Source: Candidatus Ancaeobacter aquaticus (GTDB lineage: Bacteria > Auribacterota > Ancaeobacteria > Ancaeobacterales > Ancaeobacteraceae). Taken from it: DNA of 40,832 nt. Under the pieces are notes generated by a model, which was not told the DNA's origin, made no database searches, and was given only the letters and a program-made list of their open reading frames with translations. A program made the position numbers and the translations under genes. Shown here in pieces: positions 18,264 through 27,736 of this stretch. Numbering within the stretch: the stretch's first letter is position 1; each line of letters begins with the position of its first letter. The DNA is taken from positions 1-40,832 of the forward strand of contig JAVCCP010000025.1 in the NCBI GenBank assembly GCA_030765405.1. Direction: 5' to 3'.

Positions 18264-18434
18264 CACCGCGTAGGAGTAACAAGTTCCACCTACGCGGTGA
18301 ATACTCCATTCTATACGCTATGCGCTATCGATTCACATCCCATCTCTTCCACCGCGTAGGAGCCACTTTGTGTCACCTACGCGGTGAATACTCCACTCTA
18401 TACGCTATGCGCTAAACGCTCTACGCTATGCGCT
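18264..18434. repeat. Tandem hairpin repeat, unit 86 bases
   Basis: Two hairpins with identical 11-base arms (CACCGCGTAGG/CCTACGCGGTG) lie at 18264-18299 and 18350-18386. Each is followed by AATACTCCAYTCTATACGCTATGCGCTA. A third TACGCTATGCGCTA follows near 18421. The block fills the space between mtnA and the CPBP gene and may be a mobile or extragenic palindromic repeat. Confidence 0.85.
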
Positions 18435-18439
18435 ATTAA

Positions 18440-19441
18440 TTACATATTCTTCAATATAAGAAATGTCAATAATATCGCAACAGTATTATTTAGCATATGA
18501 AATACAATTGGCGCTATTAATGTACCTGTTCTTTCATATAGATACGCAAGTATTATACCAAGTCCCATGACAGGAATAAACTGTGACATATTAAAATGTA
18601 TAGCGCCAAATATTATAGCACTCATGCAGAGAGACTGTGTCACACCGAGATATTTTCTGAGGACCGTATAAATAAATCCGCGAAATACTATTTCCTCATA
18701 GAGTGGCGCAAAAACTGTTGCAACAAGCACTAAATAGATAATTTTATATGCGGATTTTTCGACACTAAATATTTTAACCAGTTCATGCGGCTGCGGACTA
18801 ATACCAAAGTAACCACATATTACATAGCTCACCACAACTAACAAAAGAAATACAGGGACAAATGCTATATAGGCAACTATTCCAGTAAGAGCATTCCCAA
18901 ACCAACTATGCAGTGAGAGCCCTATGCTCGTAACGGATAAAGAGTACTTCTTTATAAGCGACCGATACATACCGCAAGCCATAATCAAGTAAACCCCTAG
19001 TGTCCCGACAACCAGTCCCCCCATAGAAATAAGTCGACCAGAGATAATAGAAGAGGTAACACAGACATATAAAACTGCGTGTATAACCGTAAATATAAAT
19101 AAGAAAAGTACCGTCATACGCGCAATATCTGATAAAGTCCACGGCACAAGATTGACACCACGCAATAATGTCTTCTCTTTAACAACGAGCTTATTAACTA
19201 ACAACAGAAAATTAGTTATTAGCCCAAGTCCTACCCCGCCTATTACTGCAACATAGAAAACAAAGATAATATGCGGAGGTAAAGCACTGCTACTGAACAC
19301 ATCGGTTAATTCTGTCTGAACATTCTCTTTCTGAGGAATATTGTCTTTGTGGGTAGCCGGCGCGACCGTAAGAAAAAGCCATAACACAATTATCCCAATA
19401 CCCATCAGATAATATATACTATCGCTTCTTGTTGCATTCAT
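18440..19441 (-). CDS. CPBP-family intramembrane glutamic protease
   Basis: A 333-residue membrane protein with about eight hydrophobic segments. The CPBP/Rce1 motifs are E249-E250-x3-R254 in YEEIVFRGF, H282 in FGAIHFN and H315 in FHMLNN. These residues form the active site of the family, which includes CAAX prenyl proteases and bacteriocin-immunity proteins; the bacterial substrate is unknown. It starts 9 bases after the LolA-like gene, suggesting a shared envelope operon. Confidence 0.88.
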   Translation of the reverse strand: MNATRSDSIYYLMGIGIIVLWLFLTVAPATHKDNIPQKENVQTELTDVFSSSALPPHIIFVFYVAVIGGVGLGLITNFLLLVNKLVVKEKTLLRGVNLVPWTLSDIARMTVLFLFIFTVIHAVLYVCVTSSIISGRLISMGGLVVGTLGVYLIMACGMYRSLIKKYSLSVTSIGLSLHSWFGNALTGIVAYIAFVPVFLLLVVVSYVICGYFGISPQPHELVKIFSVEKSAYKIIYLVLVATVFAPLYEEIVFRGFIYTVLRKYLGVTQSLCMSAIIFGAIHFNMSQFIPVMGLGIILAYLYERTGTLIAPIVFHMLNNTVAILLTFLILKNM

Positions 19442-19450
19442 AACAAAACC

Positions 19451-20149
19451 TTACATATCAACATTCACAACTTCCACATCCTTAGGCAATGTGAGATAAA
19501 ATTGTGATTGTGGCACACCAGAATTCACTTTAATATTAAAAAGCTCAGTTGTTGAATTATCTCCGTTCAATTCAACAATATAAAATTTTTCAGGGATCCA
19601 TGACGTTTCTCTCACCCATATCTTTATTTTGTAAAATGTGTTCTTTTCACGTTCAGCGATCGGGGCTAAATCTAAAACATATTTTTTACCCTCTGGGGTC
19701 TCTTCAGTATCTACCAATGCTATAGAAAAATCTTTTTTTAGATTTTCCACTGCTCGGTCAAACCCAAATATAAGTGATATTCCCTTAGGACTATTTTCAA
19801 CATCGATTTTTTGGGCCTGCTTGATATCCGGCACATACATTAATGTCTCTTTTTCATTAACGACAATAAGGCTTCGGTCAGGAGAATAAAACTCCCAGTA
19901 CATCATGCGAGGTTTTTTATATTTAAAGACACCTTTAAACTCTACCGTATCATCAAAGTCAGTAAATACTTTTGTTTGCACAATATCTGCGGTGAGATCT
20001 TTGATGTTTTTTTCGGTACGTTCCATCTCAGAAAGGACCGTATCAAGTGTTCTCTCATCTTGGGGAGTGGTGATTTCTTTCGCGTACGCGTACGAGAACA
20101 CTAGCAAGATCATACATATACTGATTATTTTGATAGAGAAATATTTCAT
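19451..20149 (-). CDS. lolA: LolA-like outer-membrane lipoprotein carrier
   Basis: A 232-residue periplasmic protein with a Sec signal peptide ending around SYAYAKE (residue 24). The LolA pattern follows: KDLTADIVQTK, FKGVFKYKKPRMMYWEFYSPDRSLIVV, then a beta-rich half-barrel to residue 232. It would carry lipoproteins from the inner to the outer membrane, so the cell is diderm. Its ATG overlaps the stop of the lipoprotein gene before it. The symbol is by family only; no LolCDE is in the window. Confidence 0.85.
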   Translation of the reverse strand: MKYFSIKIISICMILLVFSYAYAKEITTPQDERTLDTVLSEMERTEKNIKDLTADIVQTKVFTDFDDTVEFKGVFKYKKPRMMYWEFYSPDRSLIVVNEKETLMYVPDIKQAQKIDVENSPKGISLIFGFDRAVENLKKDFSIALVDTEETPEGKKYVLDLAPIAEREKNTFYKIKIWVRETSWIPEKFYIVELNGDNSTTELFNIKVNSGVPQSQFYLTLPKDVEVVNVDM

Positions 20150-20979
20150 TTACCAATTTCAATCCTTTCCACACCTTTAACAGAATCCAAAGAAAACACA
20201 CCATCACTAAACGTTTGATTAAACGATGTCTTTAATAAATTTATACGCACCCATGTTCCTGTTTTAGGGCGTACAAAAACAATTTGCTGTGGAAAACTCA
20301 CATCATCGCGCACTGTATATTTTTCATAGTAAACTTCAAAAGAGACGTTGCCGTCATTTTTATAATACGCTTGCTGTAATATCTTATGTGATTCAAGACT
20401 GATCACAATCTTTCTTTTCATGAAATACCTGAAATAGCCCGAATCTGAAAGATACTTATTCAGCACGTTTACTACACAGCTTTCACCGCTCCGCTCGAGA
20501 AAAACAATCTCCTCATCAGAATCATCGTCCACATTATCAAACGTCATTGCTGAAATAAGACTCATTGGATCAACATCTAACTTAATTGATGACGAAGAAT
20601 CGTCCTCATAGGTTCCCGTATATAATTTCTTTTCTTTTGGAATATAAAACCAAAACTCTTCGCCGTTTGACGCCAAATCAAACAATGTCGGGACAAAAGG
20701 CTTATACCCCTTCATTCTTATCTTATCCGGTCTTAAGAGCATCATCTTGCCTTTACAAAATTGTGTATCAGGAATGAGGTTGCTCTTAATTTCGATCTGA
20801 ATATCAGATTTTAAGGCACTAAACTCAGACGATTGGACATGTACAATATCCAGTGCTTCCTTAAAGCTTAATTGCTGCAGTTTCACCGGCCTCAATTCAT
20901 TAATAATGGTTTTTTTCTGTGCCGCGCACCCGCACATCGTTATACATACTGCGATAATGAAAACTTTCATTCTTGTCAT
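20146..20979 (-). CDS. Lipoprotein with LolA/LolB-like fold (DUF4292-like)
   Basis: A 277-residue protein with a signal peptide and lipobox MCGC (lipidated cysteine about C18). The body resembles the LolA/LolB half-barrel: an N-terminal helix, SDIQIEIKSNL, KGKMMLLRPDKIRMKGYKPFVPTLFDLASNG and FWFYIPKEKKLYTG. Coupled by a 4-base overlap to the LolA-like carrier, it could be the outer-membrane receptor (LolB role). That is an inference from fold and position, since true LolB is hard to recognise by eye. Confidence 0.68.
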   Translation of the reverse strand: MTRMKVFIIAVCITMCGCAAQKKTIINELRPVKLQQLSFKEALDIVHVQSSEFSALKSDIQIEIKSNLIPDTQFCKGKMMLLRPDKIRMKGYKPFVPTLFDLASNGEEFWFYIPKEKKLYTGTYEDDSSSSIKLDVDPMSLISAMTFDNVDDDSDEEIVFLERSGESCVVNVLNKYLSDSGYFRYFMKRKIVISLESHKILQQAYYKNDGNVSFEVYYEKYTVRDDVSFPQQIVFVRPKTGTWVRINLLKTSFNQTFSDGVFSLDSVKGVERIEIGK

Positions 20980-21077
20980 TTGAGTTAACCCCTTCTTAAA
21001 GACATTCGTTTAATCTAGAAATTATTCACTTTTTGTGGACACCTGCTGTGGTATTGTGGGTATAACCATACCGTAAA

Positions 21078-22052
21078 CTAGGCAAAATGACAACGAACAA
21101 AATGACCAGGCATTTTTTCGTTGTAGTGAGGTGCATTTTCTTTACATTCATCTTTGATATAAGGACATCTATCGCAAAACACACATCCTTGACTATAATT
21201 GTCCGAGGGCTTACTTCCCTCATCCTCTAATATTACATTATTATCCGCATCGTTTTTACCAATGGCCGGTATTGCAGAAAGAAGCGCTTTAGTATACGGA
21301 TGAAGTGCTTTCGTATATACATCTTCACCGCGTGCATACTCCATAATCTGTCCCCTATACATCACTGCAACATAATCACTTACATGGTAAACCACACTCA
21401 GATCATGTGAAATAAACAGATATGAAAGTTTCAGTTTTTCCTTTATCGATTGCAGAAGATTAATCACCTGTGCCTGTATCGACACATCTAATGAGCTGAC
21501 CGGTTCGTCACAAACTATAAAACGAGGGTTCAGTGCAAGCGCACGTGCAATGCCAAGGCGTTGACGTTGTCCACCGCTAAATTCATGAGGATATCTATTG
21601 AGAATGTTTCCCGGAAGGCCAACCATATCAAGAAGTTCAACAACCTTTTGCTGTAAGACTTTTTTTGATTCACATAAATTGAATACTTTAAGTCCCTCAC
21701 CTACAATATCATGGACCGTAAAACGTGGATTAAGAGACCCAAACGGGTCCTGAAATATTATCTGCATATCTTTACGAAAAGAACGCATCTTCCCCTTTTT
21801 TAGTGAAGAAATATCTTTTCCGTCAAACAGTATATTACCACTATCAGGGTTAATGAGCCGCAAAATGAGTCTTCCTAACGTCGTTTTTCCGCAACCGCTC
21901 TCACCGACAAGACCGAGCGTTGTGGCCGGCATTATTTTAAAACTCACCCCATCTACTGCCCGTACCCAGTCAACAGGACGAGGGATTATCCCTTTTGTTA
22001 CCGGATAATACTTTTTCAGGTCACGAGTTTCCAGTATCGGTGAAGCTTCCAT
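21078..22052 (-). CDS. oppF: Oligopeptide ABC transporter ATP-binding protein
   Basis: The second ATPase of the peptide importer. Walker A is GESGCGKTTLGRL, the signature is FSGGQRQRLGIARAL and Walker B is FIVCDEPVSSLDV. The C-terminal cysteine-rich tail (GCVFCDRCPYIKDEC) is typical of OppF/DppF. The ATG at 22052 has GGAG 10 bases before it and is preferred to a TTG at 22061. The length is 324 residues. It ends the oppABCDF unit. Confidence 0.93.
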   Translation of the reverse strand: MEASPILETRDLKKYYPVTKGIIPRPVDWVRAVDGVSFKIMPATTLGLVGESGCGKTTLGRLILRLINPDSGNILFDGKDISSLKKGKMRSFRKDMQIIFQDPFGSLNPRFTVHDIVGEGLKVFNLCESKKVLQQKVVELLDMVGLPGNILNRYPHEFSGGQRQRLGIARALALNPRFIVCDEPVSSLDVSIQAQVINLLQSIKEKLKLSYLFISHDLSVVYHVSDYVAVMYRGQIMEYARGEDVYTKALHPYTKALLSAIPAIGKNDADNNVILEDEGSKPSDNYSQGCVFCDRCPYIKDECKENAPHYNEKMPGHFVRCHFA

Positions 22053-22073
22053 ATATAACAATACTCCATTTTA

Positions 22074-23039
22074 TTATTCTGCGAAATGACATGCCGCATA
22101 GTGAGCGTTACTAACCTCTCTTAAAAGCGGTTTTACTTCTTCACATATTCCTTCTTTTTTAAAACATCGCGGGTGAAACGGACATCCAGACGGTTTTGCT
22201 GCTGGGTCTGGTACGCTTCCCGGTATCGTATCAAGACGCTCTTTTTTTGTTCCTAGTCGTGGTATAGATTTTAACAATCCTTCACTGTACGGATGCAGCG
22301 GTTGCGAAAATAGTGTCTGCGCGTCACACGTCTCAACTATTCCTCCCGCATACATAACAGCAATCCTGTCGGCTAAATCAGATACAATGCCAAGATTGTG
22401 AGTAATCAACAGAACCGACATCTTATGTTCAACTCTGAACTTCCTGAAAAGTTTCATAATCTCTGCCTGAATCGTTACATCAAGCGCTGTTGTGGGCTCG
22501 TCTGCAATCAATAACTTTGGAGAACACGCCGTTGCAATAGCAATCATTATTCTTTGACGCATACCGCCGCTCAATTGATGCGGATAGCTTTTATATATCC
22601 TTTCGGGGTTTGGTATTTCAACTTTATCTATGAGCGAAAGCACTCGCTCCGTGACCTCGCTTCTCGTAAGATTGAAGTGTGTCTTTAACATCTCTGCTAT
22701 CTGATACCCAGCAGTAAATACGGGATTCAAAGAGCTCATGGGTTCCTGAAATATCATAGCGATCTCCTTACCACGCAGTGCCCGTACTTCTTTTTCTTTC
22801 ATGCGCAGAATATCTCTACCCTCAAATAAAATCTCTCCATCAACGATTTTACCCGGAGGATTTGTGATAAGACGCATTATTGAGAGCGATGTTACACTTT
22901 TTCCGCAACCGCTTTCACCAACAAGCGCAAAGGTCTCACCTTCCCCGATTTCAAAACTTACTCCGTCAACTGCTTTTGATATCACAGAATCTTTTTGAAA
23001 ATATGTTTTTAGGTTCTTAACCTGTAAAAGCGGATTCAT
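22074..23039 (-). CDS. oppD: Oligopeptide ABC transporter ATP-binding protein
   Basis: The first ATPase of the importer. Walker A is GESGCGKSVTSLSIMRLI, the signature is LSGGMRQRIMIAIA and Walker B is LLIADEPTTALDV. The Opp-specific C-terminus PDPAAKPSGCPFHPRC carries conserved cysteines. The length of 321 residues is normal. It pairs with OppF as a heterodimer on the OppB/OppC permease. Confidence 0.94.
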   Translation of the reverse strand: MNPLLQVKNLKTYFQKDSVISKAVDGVSFEIGEGETFALVGESGCGKSVTSLSIMRLITNPPGKIVDGEILFEGRDILRMKEKEVRALRGKEIAMIFQEPMSSLNPVFTAGYQIAEMLKTHFNLTRSEVTERVLSLIDKVEIPNPERIYKSYPHQLSGGMRQRIMIAIATACSPKLLIADEPTTALDVTIQAEIMKLFRKFRVEHKMSVLLITHNLGIVSDLADRIAVMYAGGIVETCDAQTLFSQPLHPYSEGLLKSIPRLGTKKERLDTIPGSVPDPAAKPSGCPFHPRCFKKEGICEEVKPLLREVSNAHYAACHFAE

Positions 23040-23050
23040 ACAGTGCCACC

Positions 23051-24196
23051 TTAAGTTTTTGGATCATATGCGTCTCTTAATCCATCACCAAAAAAATTAA
23101 ACGCTATAACCGTAAGAAAGATACATACCCCTGATGCAAGTATCCATGGATGATATCTCAACTCACCGATATTCATTGCATCACTCAAGAGATTTCCCCA
23201 GCTTGCATAAGGATCCTGAATACCAAGACCTATCATCGATAGTGCTGACTCACCTAATATATAGCCGGGAATACTTAGTGTCATAGATACTATCACAAAT
23301 GAAAACGTGTTGGGTAAAATATGTTTTACAATGATGCTCAAGTTGCTTCTTCCCATTGCCCGTGCAGCAAGAACGTATTCTTTTTCCTTAAGTGATAACA
23401 CCATTCCACGAATAATACGCGCCAATCCTGCCCAACCAATAAAGCTAAAAATAAGAACAATGAGAAGATACACTTTTACACTCGAAAGGTTAGGTGGAAA
23501 TGCCGCTCGCAAGGCCAACATTAAATAAAAACCAGGAAGCAGCATTATCATCTCGCAAATCCTCATTAAAATTGTATCAACTTTACCCCCATAATATCCG
23601 GCTATACCGCCAACTAAAAGCCCTATGGTAAAAGTAAAAAGCGCCCCCAAAATTCCTATTGATAATGAAACACGAGAACCGTACAGTATACGCGAAAAAA
23701 GATCTCTTCCACGTCCATCTGCCCCAAGAAGATAGAGCCGCGTATCTTTGTCTACACCAAATAAATGTCGATCTGCTTTAAATAATCCACACACACTGTA
23801 TTCAAAGCCTTTCACAAAAAATTTAATAGGATACTTTTTCGATGTATCAACGGTATATACTCTTTTGTAGTACTTATCAAAATGATATGAATATTTATAA
23901 ATATAAGGATATATTGCTAGTCCGTTATCCGTATCTACCCAATGAATGCGCGTGGGAGGATTATATGAATTAGATCGTTTTTCATCATCGAAATGATAGG
24001 GAGCAAAAAATCCTGCCCCAATGCTCAACACATAAAATACGAGCAGTATCGAACCGCCAATTAACGCAAAACTATGTTTTTTTAGTTTCTTAAACGCAAC
24101 TTTATACTCAGATCCTTCAGACCACGAAGGAATAAGCGGATTATCACGCGCTTGTGTTTCTTTAATCTCATGTAATGTTTTTTTATGTATATTCAT
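23051..24196 (-). CDS. oppC: Oligopeptide ABC transporter permease
   Basis: An inner-membrane permease. The start MNIHKKTLHEIKET at 24196 is chosen because a longer reading to 24283 would overlap oppB by 77 bases; there is no strong ribosome site for either. At 381 residues it is longer than usual. After the first membrane helix (residues about 48-70) there is a periplasmic insertion of about 100 residues rich in Tyr and Lys. The remaining helices and the EAA loop (AARAMGRSNLSIIVKHILPNT) follow. Confidence 0.9.
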   Translation of the reverse strand: MNIHKKTLHEIKETQARDNPLIPSWSEGSEYKVAFKKLKKHSFALIGGSILLVFYVLSIGAGFFAPYHFDDEKRSNSYNPPTRIHWVDTDNGLAIYPYIYKYSYHFDKYYKRVYTVDTSKKYPIKFFVKGFEYSVCGLFKADRHLFGVDKDTRLYLLGADGRGRDLFSRILYGSRVSLSIGILGALFTFTIGLLVGGIAGYYGGKVDTILMRICEMIMLLPGFYLMLALRAAFPPNLSSVKVYLLIVLIFSFIGWAGLARIIRGMVLSLKEKEYVLAARAMGRSNLSIIVKHILPNTFSFVIVSMTLSIPGYILGESALSMIGLGIQDPYASWGNLLSDAMNIGELRYHPWILASGVCIFLTVIAFNFFGDGLRDAYDPKT

Positions 24197-24206
24197 AGTA
24201 GCGTAT

Positions 24207-25202
24207 CTATTTGTATTTAATTGTCGGGTCAGCGGCAACAAGCAAAATATCTGAAACAAGGTACCCGCAAATAAGAAGGACACCGCCTAAGAGCATATCA
24301 CCCATAACAAGAAAAATATCCTGACTTCGTACTGCGGTTAACATTGTTGAGCCTAGGCCGGGCCAGTTACATATAATTTCTACCAATGCCGCACCTGATA
24401 AAACCGTTGATAGCTCCCCGCCTAAAATTGTAAGAAGCGGATTTATTGCGTTTCGCAGAGCATGCCTATAAATAACTTTATTTTCAGGTAGTCCCTTTGC
24501 TCGAGCCATCGTAATATACTGTGCACGCAAGACTTCGAGCATATTACCGCGCGTAATACGCTGCAAACCCGCAATAGCACTTGTTCCAATAACAATGGTT
24601 GGAATAATAAGATGTCTTCCCACATCAATAATTCTACCAATAATTGACATACTCTCATAATCCGCTGACTTCATTCCTCCTAAAGGTAATATGCCATAGA
24701 AAATGTTTGTATCACTTAAATTGAATGTCAGACTCGCTGCAAATAGCAGTAGCATTGCAAAGAAGAAATTGGGCAGGCTCATACCAATAAACGACAAAAA
24801 TGAAAAGAATTTATCAAATACCGAGTACTGTTTCACAGCACAATAAATCCCTATCGGGACCGCTATAATCCATGTGAAGAGCAATGCACAGATTGATAAA
24901 AGCATTGTGTTAAACAGTCGCTGCTTCAAGACTTTTGCAACCGGTTGTTTGTGTTCAAACGAATATCCAAGATCACCGCTAACGATAGTCTTTAACCAAT
25001 AGACATATTGCACAAGAACATTTCTATCTAAATGATATTCTTGTTCAATATTAGTCACCGTTTCCTCTGACACAAGAGGATCCATGCGTAATCTGTCAAA
25101 ATAACTGCCCGGTGTGACATGAATAAAAAGAAAGGTAATAAAGGACATTGCTAAAAGAAGCGGGATAGAAATTAGTATGCGTCGACATATATACTGTATC
25201 AT
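24207..25202 (-). CDS. oppB: Oligopeptide ABC transporter permease
   Basis: The partner permease, 331 residues. The N-terminus MIQYICRRILISIPLLLAMSF is typical. There are about six membrane helices and an EAA loop (TMARAKGLPENKVIYRHALRNA) that contacts the ATPases. The region between TM1 and TM2 holds the usual OppB sequence DPLVSEETV. It lies 24 bases after oppA. Confidence 0.93.
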   Translation of the reverse strand: MIQYICRRILISIPLLLAMSFITFLFIHVTPGSYFDRLRMDPLVSEETVTNIEQEYHLDRNVLVQYVYWLKTIVSGDLGYSFEHKQPVAKVLKQRLFNTMLLSICALLFTWIIAVPIGIYCAVKQYSVFDKFFSFLSFIGMSLPNFFFAMLLLFAASLTFNLSDTNIFYGILPLGGMKSADYESMSIIGRIIDVGRHLIIPTIVIGTSAIAGLQRITRGNMLEVLRAQYITMARAKGLPENKVIYRHALRNAINPLLTILGGELSTVLSGAALVEIICNWPGLGSTMLTAVRSQDIFLVMGDMLLGGVLLICGYLVSDILLVAADPTIKYK

Positions 25203-25226
25203 TCAAATTCCATTAGGAGCTACTGA

Positions 25227-26978
25227 TTATTGTTTTTCTTCAATTACATATATCTCTTCAATATTATGAAACGGTCCCCCATATGGTGTCGGATGTAAAT
25301 TTCCAAATTTGTTCCGGACCGCAAAAAGGCTTTCCGGCAATACTGTGTAAATTAGCGGCACATATTGTGCAACAAGACGCTGCCACTGGTCATATAGCTC
25401 TTTTCTCTTATTACGATCGAATTCCTGTACCCCCTGATTAAATATTTCATCAATTTCTATTTCCCACTCTGTTTTCGGCTCTTTTTGTTTAGGATTCCAA
25501 ACATGAAGATGGCCGCTTGATTGCCACACATTATTCCCAAAATGCGGTTCAATGGAACCGGTAAGTCCCATAATAACACAGTCCCAATTATACGTAGAGG
25601 TAAGCTTACTAACCATAGTGTTAAATTCGATTAAAGATAACTGCACTTTAAATCCTAGTTTCTCAAGATCTTTACGGACTATTTCTGCTATTTTTACCCG
25701 TTCCGTACTCCCCGGATTAGTCAGTATGGTAAACTCTACGTCATTACCATCACTATCTTCGATAATCCCGTCACCATTTCTGTCACTAAATCCAGCTTCT
25801 TGTAAAATGTCTTTTGCTTTTTCAATATTGTACTCATACGTCGGCACATCATCGGTAAAGAAAAACCCTTCTGACGGACTTACCGGTGATACCTGCGGAT
25901 ATCCCAAACCATTGAATACAATATCAATAATAGATTGTTTATCTACAACGTGTGCTACCGCTCGTCGAAACTGATCGTTGGTAAACCACGATAGCTTTTT
26001 AGATGGAATATAGTGCTCTTGAGTATCAGGGTTTCGTGTCGTATTTTGATTAAACACAATAAAATTTGTACCGAATGATGGGCCTGCACGGTAAACAGTA
26101 AAATTTCCCTCTTTTTCCTTTGGCTTTAGCTGAGGATAATCACTTCCCCGCATATCAAAATAATCTATTTCGCCTTCCTGAAACTTCAGAAAACCCACAT
26201 CTTGATTCTGTACGATGAGAAAAACTATCCCATCAAGATACGGCAAGTTCTCTCCCTTATCGTTTTTCTTCCAATAAAGCGGATTGCGTTTAAGTTTTAT
26301 CATTTGTCCTGAGGTATACTTATCAAGCATAAAAGGACCTGTACCGATAATATTCTCAGGATCTGTGTCTACACCCCATACAGAATTAAATGACCCTTTA
26401 TCAACATATTCTTCAAGAATGTGTTTTGGAAGTATTGGGGCACTCATACTCCTCAAAAAAGGTGCAAACTTTGTCGGTAGCGTAAATCTGACGGTATAAT
26501 CATCAACTTTTTCTACAGTGATTTCTTTTCCTTCAATCGTAAATATGTCTCGCATACTGTTGGGAATATCTTTATTAAAGATCAGTTTTCTAAAAGTAAA
26601 GACAACATCATCAGCTGTAAAAGGTTTTCCATCAGACCACTTGACATCGTCCCGTAAATGAAAAAGCCACGATTTTCCATCTGGACTTCGATCCCATGAA
26701 TGTGCCAGCTGAGGTTCAACATCTGTGGTAATGCCGTTTGTCGTTGTCAAACCTTCAAACAAATAACTAATGACACCCGTTGTTGAGGTTTCCTTTGCAA
26801 GGATAATATTAAAAGATTTTGGATCAGAGGATGTTGCACGTATGAGACGACCGCCAAAATGCGGCTTCGTAGAAACAACCTTAGCGGCATCTTCTTTTTC
26901 AGCTTTTGAACATCCGGAAAAAAAGAGAGCGATTAGGAAAATAGCGTAGAGTGCAACTTTTGATCGTCCTTTCATCAT
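25227..26978 (-). CDS. oppA: Extracellular peptide-binding lipoprotein (SBP family 5)
   Basis: The solute-binding component that delivers peptides to OppBC. The lipobox FFSGC gives a lipidated C23. The family-5 features are LIRATSSDPKSFNIILAK, LRDDVKWSDGKPFTADDVVFTFR near residue 110, and RRAVAHVVDKQSIIDIVFNG. The length of 583 residues is normal. Peptide specificity is inferred from the family; other solutes such as nickel or sugars are possible. Confidence 0.92.
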   Translation of the reverse strand: MMKGRSKVALYAIFLIALFFSGCSKAEKEDAAKVVSTKPHFGGRLIRATSSDPKSFNIILAKETSTTGVISYLFEGLTTTNGITTDVEPQLAHSWDRSPDGKSWLFHLRDDVKWSDGKPFTADDVVFTFRKLIFNKDIPNSMRDIFTIEGKEITVEKVDDYTVRFTLPTKFAPFLRSMSAPILPKHILEEYVDKGSFNSVWGVDTDPENIIGTGPFMLDKYTSGQMIKLKRNPLYWKKNDKGENLPYLDGIVFLIVQNQDVGFLKFQEGEIDYFDMRGSDYPQLKPKEKEGNFTVYRAGPSFGTNFIVFNQNTTRNPDTQEHYIPSKKLSWFTNDQFRRAVAHVVDKQSIIDIVFNGLGYPQVSPVSPSEGFFFTDDVPTYEYNIEKAKDILQEAGFSDRNGDGIIEDSDGNDVEFTILTNPGSTERVKIAEIVRKDLEKLGFKVQLSLIEFNTMVSKLTSTYNWDCVIMGLTGSIEPHFGNNVWQSSGHLHVWNPKQKEPKTEWEIEIDEIFNQGVQEFDRNKRKELYDQWQRLVAQYVPLIYTVLPESLFAVRNKFGNLHPTPYGGPFHNIEEIYVIEEKQ

Positions 26979-27023
26979 ACCCCGTGGTGAGATTCCTGCA
27001 TTCTAATTATTCCGCAAACATTA

Positions 27024-27599
27024 TTACTGAGCGTCTCTTAGGGGAGTATCAGACAAATCTATATCAACTTCTTCTACGTTAACAGGAACACCGCTAGGGG
27101 TTTCCGTTAAGGTCTCTTCGAGACTTTCATTTATATTCACTTCTGATTCTGTTACAGGAACATTTATCCCTAGTTTTTCTTCAACCATTGTCGGCTCAGT
27201 TCTCTTTTGGGCAGCACCTTCTATTGTTCCTTTGATTTTGTCAGCCACCTGCCTAGTCGTATCTTTAATAGACTGAAAGATATCCTGAGCTGATTTCGGA
27301 AGAGTAACCGGCAATTGCTGAGTCGCACCAGTTCTTGTGAAACGAGATGTCTTCATAACCGATGAACTATCACGCACAGAAATTGCAGCTAATGACACAG
27401 ATGTAACCATAAAAAGTACCGCAAGCACCGCTGTCGTATGCGTCAGGACATCACCTGTTTGTGCTCCAAACACTGATTGCACGCCACCGCCAGAACCAAA
27501 TACGTTTGCAAGTCCTGTTCCTTTACCCGTTTGAATAAGAACAATCGTAATAAGACCAATACATACTACGACGTGTAATACAATGAGAAATCCATACAT
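27024..27599 (-). CDS. secG: SecG translocase subunit with long C-terminal extension
   Basis: A component of the SecYEG channel. The SecG core covers residues 1-75: a first helix, LIQTGKGTGLANVFGSGGGVQSVFGAQTG and a second helix. A Thr/Glu/Val-rich tail of about 110 residues follows, ending in DIDLSDTPLRDAQ, and doubles the usual length. The order gap-pgk-tpiA-secG is a common bacterial arrangement and supports the call. Confidence 0.9.
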   Translation of the reverse strand: MYGFLIVLHVVVCIGLITIVLIQTGKGTGLANVFGSGGGVQSVFGAQTGDVLTHTTAVLAVLFMVTSVSLAAISVRDSSSVMKTSRFTRTGATQQLPVTLPKSAQDIFQSIKDTTRQVADKIKGTIEGAAQKRTEPTMVEEKLGINVPVTESEVNINESLEETLTETPSGVPVNVEEVDIDLSDTPLRDAQ

Positions 27600-27736
27600 T
27601 ATAACCCCCTAATATAATAATAAATTCGAAATACTAATATCTAAACCCGAAAATAAAGGAACCATTTATTTCAATTCCGAAACTCTAAATCCTAAACAAA
27701 TGATGTGCATTTTAATACTTCTTTGTCGCAAGAGCT
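27600..27736. other. Intergenic space between tpiA and secG
   Basis: 137 AT-rich bases with no supported gene. Short imperfect repeats are seen (AAATTCGAAATACTAATATCTAAACCCG and a related ATTCCGAAACTCTAAATCC), but no terminator. Confidence 0.4.

Noticed and set aside
18264-18434. CRISPR array
   Set aside because: There are only two units with long hairpins and a conserved tail, and no regular repeat-spacer alternation or cas genes.
21026-21223. Small minus-strand frame overlapping the end of oppF
   Set aside because: It is out of frame inside oppF and lacks a ribosome site and homology signs.
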